Shown one piece after another: positions 6,105-12,779 of a stretch of DNA of 19,558 nucleotides. This stretch comes from a bacterium. Lineage in GTDB: Bacteria > Ratteibacteria > UBA8468 > B48-G9 > JAFGKM01. The notes under the pieces were generated by a model, which saw only the letters and a program-made list of their open reading frames with translations, had not been told where the DNA came from and ran no database searches. Each line of letters opens with the position of its first letter. The first letter of the stretch is position 1. The stretch is from contig JAKPNC010000271.1 in assembly GCA_029548585.1 (NCBI GenBank), positions 1 to 19,558 of the forward strand, given 5' to 3'. The position numbers and the translations under genes are program-made.

Positions 6105-8414
6105 ATGGATATGAAAGCTGGCATGGAGCCGACTTTTGAATCTGCCAGCCGGTTGTTTTCCGACCTGCCGAATATCTGGACGCCCATTGGATGGAAAGAC
6201 CATCTTTTCCGCTTTAACGTTCTGTGGAACGGTGCCGTTTACGCTCAACCCTGTCTCAATCGGCGTACGGAACAGTGGCGCGGGCAGGGAGTGAACTTGA
6301 CGTTCGTACCGTCGCTGGATGTTCGACAGGTACCTTTTACCCACGGTTGGCCCGCGTTTATCAAACAGGATGATGGACTTGTCCGACAGGGTTGGTATGA
6401 AGGCGACGCTCCTGTTCTCTGGAGTGAATGGCCGTTTGAGGGATTACTGCTGAGGTCAGACGTATTTGCCCACATCACTGGCGGAAAAAATGTACAGACG
6501 GGCATTGAGCCTCTGTTTGCATGGGTTCGTTTGAAAGTCCATGATTCAATCAGAGATTTGCCTCTCGCTAAGGATACCGGTTTTGTCATCCGTATTAACG
6601 AGCCGGGAATGGTTCTTTCCATGAGTTTGCGCGGCCAGCATATGGAATATCCGAAATACCCGCGCGATCTGCGGTTGCATGCGCAGCAATATTCGAAGGA
6701 AGAAGGTCTGCTGCTGATGGAGGAAGAAAATAAAATCCGTATGGCTGTTGCTCCGCGCCAAACTTGCAGTGTCGAATTTTTTCCTCCGAAGGAAAATACC
6801 AGTGATGCGCTCCTTTTCATACGTATGCCTGCCAAAATAGGTGCTCATGTTGACCTTTTGGTGTCGATGCTTCCGGTGGAGCGTTCGGTGTTTCAGGATG
6901 AGCTTTATGCCGGACGCAGCCAGGCTCTGCGCCAGGCAAACACTTACTGGCGCAGGAAACCTGCGACTGCAGCCACCTTTTGTGTCCCCGAGGAACCGGT
7001 AAACAAGGCTATTTACCACAGCCTGAAGTTTGCCGAACTGGTGGCCGAGAAGAACCCCGCCGGCGGCGGTTATTCCATGCTTACGGGGTCCCTGTGTTAT
7101 ACCAATCTCTGGGCCACGCCGCTTTCAATGACATGCATTATGACCCTCGATGCACTGGGTTACCACAGCGTTGTTGAGAAATACCTGGAAATATTCCGCA
7201 GGGAGCAGGGTACCGTGGTTCCTCCCGGTGACAGTTTCCGGCTTCATCCCGGATACCTGAGTTCTCCCAAATCTCTTACTTCCAGAGACTGGCTCAGCGA
7301 TCACGGGGCACTGCTTTATACAATCAGCGAACATGCACTCCTCTCCGGCAGCAGGGATTTTATTGAACGCTGGACGGATTCTATCGTCAGGGCTTGCGAA
7401 TTCATAGTTTATGCCCGCTCCATTACCGGTCATGGCGGCGTGGCAGGGCTGCTTCCTCCTGCGGTTGCTACAGACTGTGGGACAAAGATACAGGCGGTCT
7501 GGAACGACGGGTGGAACTATAAGGGACTTGTTACCGCCGCCCGTCTCCTGATGCGTATCGGATATCCGGGGGCCGGTGAATTTATGAACGAGGCAGCGGA
7601 TTACAGGGGTGTGTTTCAGAAAGCTTTCCGCCGCAGGGCTTCAACAATGCCCGGATGGACTGATAAACGGGGGAGAAAAAATCCTTTTGCCCCCACGGCT
7701 CTTTCCGGAGACCAGCCCTGGGAGACCCGCCATCCGTTCTACCTGGACACCGGACCTCTGTTTCCTGTTTACGCAGGGCTTATGGATGCCGGCGATCCCC
7801 TGATGCGGTCGGTTCTACGGTGGTTCAGGGAAGGTCCCCAGACAGATTTTTTCCGCAGGGAGTCCAACTGTTTCCAGGTACCGTGCCTGGACTACGGTAT
7901 GTCGAGCTGCGAGCCGTGCTACAGCTGGAACGTGTTTCACTCGCACCAGGAGGGAGACAGGGAGTCCTTCCTGACAGCCATGTACAGTCTCTTTGCAGGA
8001 GCGATGTCCCGCAAGACCTACACTTTATGTGAGACCCGGGGAGGTGTTACAGGATTGACACCGGCATGCCTGCAGATATGGATGGCGCGCCTGGCTGTAA
8101 TTGATGACCAGCTCTCAGATAATGAATTACACCTGCTTCGTTTTCTTCCCCTGGCATGGTGCCGCCCCGGCAAACCTGCCGTTTTCAAGGATATGCCGAC
8201 AGAATTCGGCCCGGTAAGTCTCAGGCTTGTTTTGTCTGGAGATGAAAAAACGCTTGAAGTGTTCTTGAGCCATTCTTTTCATCATGCGCCGGGGAAAATC
8301 ATTCTGTATCAGCCGCCCATTGAAAAACTTAGGTATATAAACATTAACGGGAAGTCCGTTTGCCCTCGCAAAGGCAGGGTAGTGATTTCACCCGGGATTG
8401 AAAATGCCGGGTGA
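6105..8414 (+). CDS. Glycosidase-like protein, probable (alpha/alpha)6 barrel, family unassigned
   Basis: This 769-residue protein has no signal peptide, so it is probably cytoplasmic. It starts after GGGGAGG. The N-terminal 270 residues look like a beta-rich domain (WNGAVYAQP, LFAWVRLKV, GFVIRINEPGMVLSMSLRG). From about 300 to 690 comes a helical-hairpin region with features of six-hairpin glycosidases: SRDWLSDHGALLYTISEHAL, AVWNDGWNYKGLVTAARLL, HPFYLDTGPLFPVYAG, CEPCYSWNVFHSHQEGD, ETRGGVTGLTPACLQIWMAR. Acidic candidates for catalysis are Asp and Glu in SRDW, WNDGW and QEGDRE. A small beta region closes it. I cannot name a GH family. Arginine codons are mostly CGN (about 38 CGN to 16 AGR by hand count, strongest in the 5' half), opposite to isomerase A, which suggests transfer. 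It lies between two direct copies of the isomerase A 3' end. Confidence 0.7.
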   Translation: MDMKAGMEPTFESASRLFSDLPNIWTPIGWKDHLFRFNVLWNGAVYAQPCLNRRTEQWRGQGVNLTFVPSLDVRQVPFTHGWPAFIKQDDGLVRQGWYEGDAPVLWSEWPFEGLLLRSDVFAHITGGKNVQTGIEPLFAWVRLKVHDSIRDLPLAKDTGFVIRINEPGMVLSMSLRGQHMEYPKYPRDLRLHAQQYSKEEGLLLMEEENKIRMAVAPRQTCSVEFFPPKENTSDALLFIRMPAKIGAHVDLLVSMLPVERSVFQDELYAGRSQALRQANTYWRRKPATAATFCVPEEPVNKAIYHSLKFAELVAEKNPAGGGYSMLTGSLCYTNLWATPLSMTCIMTLDALGYHSVVEKYLEIFRREQGTVVPPGDSFRLHPGYLSSPKSLTSRDWLSDHGALLYTISEHALLSGSRDFIERWTDSIVRACEFIVYARSITGHGGVAGLLPPAVATDCGTKIQAVWNDGWNYKGLVTAARLLMRIGYPGAGEFMNEAADYRGVFQKAFRRRASTMPGWTDKRGRKNPFAPTALSGDQPWETRHPFYLDTGPLFPVYAGLMDAGDPLMRSVLRWFREGPQTDFFRRESNCFQVPCLDYGMSSCEPCYSWNVFHSHQEGDRESFLTAMYSLFAGAMSRKTYTLCETRGGVTGLTPACLQIWMARLAVIDDQLSDNELHLLRFLPLAWCRPGKPAVFKDMPTEFGPVSLRLVLSGDEKTLEVFLSHSFHHAPGKIILYQPPIEKLRYININGKSVCPRKGRVVISPGIENAG

Positions 8415-8504
8415 AGAAGATTCGCCAGATAAATAAAACCGGTTGACTGTGGCCCTGGCTATCACACCACGGCGGGTTCTCTTTCAAAAAAGGGGAAACG
8501 GGCA

Positions 8505-8674
8505 TCAGAAGAATCTTTTTATTACCGAATATATGATTAGGAGTATTACCAAAAAAATTATCACCTTTGCCAGGGTTGGAATCATGGCTGAGCTTTTTGA
8601 TTTATTTGCCTCGATTTCTTCCGCTTTTTGAGCAAAAACATTGAATGCATCAGCGCATTTTTCGCTGCAGAAGA
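8505..8674 (-). pseudogene. C-terminal remnant of a B-box-like zinc-finger membrane protein
   Basis: Read on the minus strand from the scar junction, the DNA encodes FCSEKCADAFNVFAQKAEE, IEANKSKSSAMIPTLA, KVIIFLVILLIIYSVI, KRFF and a TGA stop (8507-8505). This aligns end to end with the C-terminal half of the intact zinc-finger protein at 10707-10976 (FCSEKCASAFEVFKERAEE..., membrane helix, ARRFL). It keeps the last two cysteines, the coiled-coil linker and a transmembrane helix, but the N-terminal zinc-binding half is missing and replaced by isomerase sequence. The frame has no internal stop, so the loss may be fairly recent. No start codon with a ribosome binding site is present, so it is probably not expressed. 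Confidence 0.82.
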
Positions 8675-8784
8675 AGAATTATGGCGGTTACCTGTCCGGG
8701 GAATACATAAGCGCATGGCCCCCGTAGGTCGTGTTGCCGCACGATATAGAGGTGCTCAAAAGCTACATGTTAAAGAATTGCTGA
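8665..8784 (+). pseudogene. C-terminal remnant of a sugar isomerase (paralogue of isomerase A)
   Basis: The plus strand encodes QKKNYGGYLSGEYISAWPP, a TAG stop, then VVLPHDIEVLKSYMLKNC and TGA. Isomerase A ends QKMNYDGYLSGEYISAWPP-E-VVLPNDINVLRSYMV, so the copy matches its last 35 residues. One Glu codon (GAG) has become TAG (8725-8727), and the original stop is replaced by a short extension. The rest of the gene is missing. The first ten bases (CTGCAGAAGA) are shared with the fused zinc-finger remnant, which marks the junction. It lies directly upstream of isomerase B. Confidence 0.9.
8685..8724 (+). repeat. Direct repeat, copy 2 (in the isomerase remnant)
   Basis: Identical over 40 bases to 5956-5995 and in the same orientation, about 2.7 kb apart. 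Homologous recombination between the copies would remove the glycosidase-like gene and the zinc-finger remnant. Confidence 0.9.
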
Positions 8785-8826
8785 ACATTTCCTGCCGTCC
8801 CGCGGCGTGAAACAGGAGGAGATCCA

Positions 8827-9642
8827 ATGAAAAAGTGTCTTAACACTGCGACAACGAGGGGGTATCCCCTCCAGGACGATATAATGTACTGCGGCATGTA
8901 TGGTTTCACGGGAATGGAGATTGATACCCTGAAGCTGGATGAATACCTTGCGAAGAATTCCCCGGGAGACCTGAAAAAGGAAATGGAAGATGCCGGCATT
9001 GATTTTGCCGCGCTTATGGCCTTTCCTTTCACCCCTTTTTCAGACAGCCCGGCAGGGCTTGAAGAGATTAAGAAATACTCCGGACTCGCCTCGTCGCTCG
9101 GGTGCCGCATATTGCTGGCATACATGTCGGGCAAGCCGCAGGAAGGCGTTTCCAGGGAAGAAGCCCTCGGGGCGGCCGTCCTGGCAGCCACCATGTACGG
9201 GGATGCCGCCCGTGAAAGCGGACTGAAGGTTGCCCTTGAACCCATCGGCCGGCATCCTTTCATGCCAGGCCCGGCACAGGCTCTTGAAGTCATAGAAAAA
9301 TCGGGACATCCCAGTCTGGGGCTGGTCATAGATACTTTCCATTGTTTCAGGTCGGGCGTTTCTCCGTCGGACCTTGAAGACATCCCTGCCGGAATGATAT
9401 TGATGGTGCATGTGAATGACAGCGAGGATAAGCCCGTTGAAGCTTTGAATGACGCCAACAGGCTTTATCCCGGAAAGGGTATACTGCCATTGGGCGGGTA
9501 TCTTCAGGCTCTTGAAAAAAATGGCTACGGCGGGTATGTTTCTGTCGAGATATTCCGGCCGGAATACTGGAAAGACAGGCATGAAAACATAATAAGGAAT
9601 GCAAGTGAATCCCTTGATATATTTCTGAGTCGGGAGGAATGA
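8827..9642 (+). CDS. Sugar phosphate isomerase/epimerase B (AP endonuclease 2 fold)
   Basis: This 271-residue TIM-barrel protein starts after AGGAGGAGATCC. The expected ligands are visible: Glu138 (ALEPIGR), Asp169 and His172 (VIDTFH), His195 (MVHVND), and Glu251 (VSVEIFRPEYW). The VEIF-RPEYW end is common in the isomerase/epimerase relatives of IolE/IolI and hydroxypyruvate isomerase. Its overall similarity to isomerase A is low, so it is not a recent duplicate. It is coupled to the downstream Gfo/Idh oxidoreductase: the stop TGA lies inside the ATGATTATGG start region, with a shared GGGAGG site. Such isomerase-dehydrogenase pairs usually act in one catabolic route for inositols, keto-sugars or unusual aldoses. 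The substrate is not deducible. Confidence 0.88.
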   Translation: MKKCLNTATTRGYPLQDDIMYCGMYGFTGMEIDTLKLDEYLAKNSPGDLKKEMEDAGIDFAALMAFPFTPFSDSPAGLEEIKKYSGLASSLGCRILLAYMSGKPQEGVSREEALGAAVLAATMYGDAARESGLKVALEPIGRHPFMPGPAQALEVIEKSGHPSLGLVIDTFHCFRSGVSPSDLEDIPAGMILMVHVNDSEDKPVEALNDANRLYPGKGILPLGGYLQALEKNGYGGYVSVEIFRPEYWKDRHENIIRNASESLDIFLSREE

Positions 9643-9644
9643 TT

Positions 9645-10712
9645 ATGGATAATCTGAATATGGGTTTCGTGGGAGCCGGGCGTATGGGCCAGCTTGCACA
9701 CATCTCGAACTACTTTGAAATCGAAGGCTGCAGGATGGCGGCCCTTGCGGAAGGCAAGGCGGAGCTTGCCCGCAAGGTTGCTGAAAAATACGCCATCCCG
9801 AAGGTCTATTCCAGCCACAGGCAGCTGGCCGGCGATGCTGACGTTCAGGCGGTTGCAGTCGTTCTCCAGGCTGACCAGAATTATGCCGTGGTAAAGGATC
9901 TTCTGAACGCCGGCAAGCACGTGATAACCGAAAAGCCCATGGGCGTGAACCTCAAAAACATGGAAGAACTGGTTAACCTTGCAGAGAAGAAGGGACTTGT
10001 TTACCAGGTAGGCTACATGAAGAGGCATGATACGGGATACAACCTGCTAAAAAAAAGCCTTTCAGAATATTCCGTGACCGGGGAGTTCGGGAAACTTCAG
10101 CAGGTCAGGCTCTGGTGTTTCTGCGGAGAATGGATCTACAAGCTTGACAGGTTTATCAGGACCGGCGAGAAGCCCCCTGAAAGCCCCAGGGAAGAATATC
10201 CCTCGTGGATACCCGGGAGCCTGAGGGGTTTCTACGGCCGGCTCCTCAACATAGAAATACATCTTATCAACCTTCTGCGGTTTCTGATTGAAGAGGATTT
10301 CGAAATAGAACATGTGGGTTATACCAGCGATTCGAATTTCACCCTGACTGCGAATACCGCGTCCGGAGCAAGGGTGGTTTTCGAGGGAGGGGCGGTTGTA
10401 ACAAACCACACATGGTACGAAGGCGTCGAATTTTTCTTTGACAGGGCCATCCTGAAAGCCGACAGCGCGCCGCCCATGCTGAGGCAGGGATATGCCGGGA
10501 TAGAGTTCTCATTGCAGGGGAAAGAGAAGAGATTCATAAGGCCCCTGCCGGAAGCAAGATGGGCTTTCACCGAGCAGGCTGAACATTTTGTCAGATCTGC
10601 CGCGGGTAAAGAAAAACCCGTTTCCCCCGCAAGTGAAGGACTGAAGGATCTTTCGTTCTGCGAGAGCGCTGTCAGGCGCCTTTTATCCCTGCAGAACGGC
10701 AGGAAACTATAG
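9645..10712 (+). CDS. Gfo/Idh/MocA-family NAD(P)-dependent oxidoreductase
   Basis: The start at 9645 is preferred over 9639 because GGGAGG (9631-9636) is then eight rather than two bases away. The 355-residue protein has an N-terminal Rossmann fold with GFVGAGRMGQLAHISNY (about residues 6-22), the second-strand end 'ALAEGKAELARKVAEKY', and the family motif ITEKPMGVNL, whose Lys is catalytic in this family. The C-terminal half is the alpha/beta substrate domain, with an IEIHLINLLRFL segment carrying the likely catalytic His. These enzymes oxidise or reduce sugar and inositol hydroxyls. Its 3' end overlaps the convergent zinc-finger gene by six bases. It is the last gene of the rightward block. 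Confidence 0.92.
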   Translation: MDNLNMGFVGAGRMGQLAHISNYFEIEGCRMAALAEGKAELARKVAEKYAIPKVYSSHRQLAGDADVQAVAVVLQADQNYAVVKDLLNAGKHVITEKPMGVNLKNMEELVNLAEKKGLVYQVGYMKRHDTGYNLLKKSLSEYSVTGEFGKLQQVRLWCFCGEWIYKLDRFIRTGEKPPESPREEYPSWIPGSLRGFYGRLLNIEIHLINLLRFLIEEDFEIEHVGYTSDSNFTLTANTASGARVVFEGGAVVTNHTWYEGVEFFFDRAILKADSAPPMLRQGYAGIEFSLQGKEKRFIRPLPEARWAFTEQAEHFVRSAAGKEKPVSPASEGLKDLSFCESAVRRLLSLQNGRKL

Positions 10713-10976
10713 AAATCTCCTGGCGGCAAGGTATAAGGCGGCAAGGATCGCCAGCAGGAATAGTACCCTGACAATTCCCGGCAGTCTTTTTTTCGCCGTT
10801 CTTTTTGCCTCGATCTCTTCGGCCCTTTCTTTGAAAACTTCAAAGGCGCTTGCGCATTTTTCGCTGCAGAAGATGCCTGACGGCTTTATTATTTTACATT
10901 CTCCGCAGAGAGGCCTGCCGCACTGTTTGCACCTGGTGACGGCATTCCTTCCCGTATGGTAAAAACAATCTGCCAT
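10707..10976 (-). CDS. Small B-box-like zinc-finger protein with C-terminal membrane helix
   Basis: This 89-residue protein starts after AAGGAGG, six bases before the ATG. It has a cysteine-rich N-terminus (Cys4, His7, Cys16, Cys19, Cys24, Cys27, Cys37, Cys41) of the pattern CFYHTGRNAVTRCKQCGRPLC followed by CSEKC, which resembles the B-box zinc finger seen in many short bacterial membrane proteins. A charged, probably coiled segment (about 42-62) and one transmembrane helix (about 67-86, IVRVLFLLAILAALYLA) end in ARRFL. The topology would be tail-anchored with the zinc domain in the cytoplasm. Function unknown. A truncated paralogue lies at 8505-8674, so the family has been present at least twice here. 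Confidence 0.82.
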   Translation of the reverse strand: MADCFYHTGRNAVTRCKQCGRPLCGECKIIKPSGIFCSEKCASAFEVFKERAEEIEAKRTAKKRLPGIVRVLFLLAILAALYLAARRFL

Positions 10977-11237
10977 TTCACGCCTCCTTCACGTCGTGAC
11001 GGTGTTATGGAGAATTACTAAGTGATGTCGAAGGATGCCGGCAAAAGCGATACATTTCACGGCGAGTGCCAAGAAGAGTATTAAGACAAGGTGAAAAATG
11101 TATCCTTTTTTAATTCCAGGCATTCTTCATTATTGACTTGCCATAATTATTTGAATTATGCGTACAATGACCGGTTCCACGGTATCTTTTCAGCAGGTTA
11201 TATCAAGGGTCGGTTCCTGACTCATAATCCGGCCCGG

Positions 11238-12200
11238 TCACATGAAAAAGTGTTCTTCACCGGCCGCAAGCCTGAGTTTCTTCCGGGAAGAATCTCCAAA
11301 CATGGACCTTATTTTTTTCCTGTACCCGTAGCCCCGGCTCCGGATGCTTCTCATGCGCGGTGCGGCTGTTTCAACCGCCTTGCCACCTTCTTCCATTGCC
11401 AGTGCATACATGTTGAAATCGTTCCACTTCATTCGGCCCATCTCAGGTTTTATCACGAGGTCCGCCAGTGCCCTGTTGACCATGTCGAACCTGTTTGTCA
11501 GGAGGGCGTCTATTCGCAGGTGAAGGTTGACCACCGAGCTTATGTCCGGGCCGGGATCGATTTCTCCGCTTATATCTATGGCAACTATGTTTTCTGCTCC
11601 TGACAGGATGGCGCATTTTATCGGAAGCCTGTTGGTTACGCCTCCGTCAACCAGGAGCATACCGTTGTATTCAACCGGGGGGAATATGCCGGGAATCGAA
11701 CAGGATGCCATGACGCCTTTCCAAAGCGGCCCGTTTTTTATGTATATGTCCCTGCCTGAAATAAGGTCGAAGGCCGCTGCCACAAAAGGTATGCGTGTGC
11801 TTTCAAACGGGGTATCCCCGAAAAGCTCCCTGAAAACGGGAACGACTTCTTCCGTCTTAAGAAGGGAGGAATCCCTGAGCATTTTTATCATCGAGAATTT
11901 CGCCTTGATGGTCGATAAAGTCTTGAGGAAGAAGCCCTGCTTTTCTTCTGAAAAATCTGCGCCGGAAAGCTTGAGGCCTTTCAGTATCCTGAATTCTCTC
12001 CTGCTCTCTATGTCGGCAAAGCTTGATATGCCTTCTGCGTTGAGGGCGTAAAAAGCCCCTGCAAGCGCACCGGCGGAGGTGCCGCATATCATGTCGGGCC
12101 TGAGAGAACGGGCTTCCATTTCAATGGCGGCTCCAAGGTGTGCAAATCCCTTTGCACCTCCTCCCCCGAGAACAAGCCCGTTATCCGTTCTTTTTTTCAT
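11238..12200 (-). CDS. Patatin-like phospholipase
   Basis: This 320-residue protein of the RssA/patatin family has the oxyanion motif GLVLGGGGAKGFAHLG at residues 8-23, the nucleophile elbow GTSAG with Ser42, and the dyad Asp in LLVDGGVTNRLP (Asp185). These are the residues of the Ser-Asp dyad lipid acyl hydrolases. There is no signal peptide, so it acts in the cytoplasm or on the inner face of the membrane, releasing fatty acids from phospholipids. Its start lies 20 bases inside the preceding YgjP-like gene, showing operon coupling with the metallopeptidase, rtcB and upstream genes. The last 40 residues are rich in Arg and Lys and could touch the membrane. It is the last gene of this operon. 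Confidence 0.93.
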   Translation of the reverse strand: MKKRTDNGLVLGGGGAKGFAHLGAAIEMEARSLRPDMICGTSAGALAGAFYALNAEGISSFADIESRREFRILKGLKLSGADFSEEKQGFFLKTLSTIKAKFSMIKMLRDSSLLKTEEVVPVFRELFGDTPFESTRIPFVAAAFDLISGRDIYIKNGPLWKGVMASCSIPGIFPPVEYNGMLLVDGGVTNRLPIKCAILSGAENIVAIDISGEIDPGPDISSVVNLHLRIDALLTNRFDMVNRALADLVIKPEMGRMKWNDFNMYALAMEEGGKAVETAAPRMRSIRSRGYGYRKKIRSMFGDSSRKKLRLAAGEEHFFM

Positions 12201-12777
12201 TTTTATTCCTGCCGTTACGTTTTATCGCGTACCAGTAGGCTGAAAGAAGCCTGTCCATATCCTTTCTGTTACCGAACCTTTTTTCGACGATTGAGTAAAA
12301 CCTCCTGTTATGCCTTCTTTCAATCATGTGGGCAACCTCGTGGTACAGTATGTACCCGGTGAACTCTTCGGGCAGGAGCCTCAAGACAGAGTTAACCGTT
12401 ATTTTCCCCGAGCTGTTGCAGCTGCCCCACCGGCTTTCCAGTTTTCTATAAGCAACACGGGGCTGAGCCACCCCGAGTTCTTTCGAGAAAGCCCTCACTG
12501 AAGATTCTACAAACAGCCTGAAGCTCTCCTCGTCCTTTTCTCGTGGGATCTCCAGCCTGGCCGATATGTCGGATATCTCCCTGAACGACCTTGCCCTGTT
12601 TGCAATCCATCTTTTGTGCTGCCCGATAAGTTTTTTCTCTTCGGCGTATCCCGGCGGCATGACAAGGGTAAGGCGCCCGTATTCGAATTCAAGCCTCGGT
12701 ATCCTTACCTTCCTGTATTGCCTGTCGCAGGTTATCTCAATGCCGTCTATGGTAATCTTATCGGGTGACATGGCCAT
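12181..12777 (-). CDS. YgjP/DUF45-family (M48-like) metallopeptidase
   Basis: This 198-residue protein shows the YgjP/DUF45 pattern in order: PPGYAEEKKLIGQHKRWI (helix), the conserved SRWGSCNSSGKITVN (about 116-129), and the zinc motif YHEVAHMIERRHNRRF with His146, Glu147 and His150 followed by the RHNxxF signature. These small cytosolic predicted zinc proteases are widespread, but their substrates are largely unknown. The start at 12777 follows AAAGGA in the rtcB tail; the gap to rtcB is two bases, and the patatin start overlaps its 3' end by 20 bases. It is thus translated together with RNA-repair and lipase-like genes. Confidence 0.92.
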   Translation of the reverse strand: MAMSPDKITIDGIEITCDRQYRKVRIPRLEFEYGRLTLVMPPGYAEEKKLIGQHKRWIANRARSFREISDISARLEIPREKDEESFRLFVESSVRAFSKELGVAQPRVAYRKLESRWGSCNSSGKITVNSVLRLLPEEFTGYILYHEVAHMIERRHNRRFYSIVEKRFGNRKDMDRLLSAYWYAIKRNGRNKNEKKNG

Positions 12778-12779
12778 TT

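Larger units (their letters stand above)
8415..8826. other. Intergenic scar region with gene remnants
   Basis: About 410 bases without an intact gene. The first 90 bases show nothing I recognise. From 8505 to 8784 the DNA consists of two fused pseudogene fragments listed separately. The last 40 bases lead to the AGGAGG site of sugar isomerase B. No clear terminator or promoter is visible. Confidence 0.7.

Noticed and set aside
5390..6187. Minus-strand open frame of 265 codons
   Set aside because: It is antisense to sugar isomerase A, which has motif support and a good start; no recognisable motif on this strand.
6105..8414. Transposon carrying the glycosidase-like gene
   Set aside because: The flanking copies are gene fragments in direct orientation, with no terminal inverted repeats and no transposase.
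11050..11085. Possible sigma-54 site (TGGCAC on the minus strand)
   Set aside because: The GC element at the right spacing is missing.
11091..11603. Plus-strand open frame of about 170 codons
   Set aside because: Most of it is antisense to the well-supported patatin gene, it lacks a ribosome binding site and its composition is unlike a protein (many His, Tyr, Pro from reversed codons).
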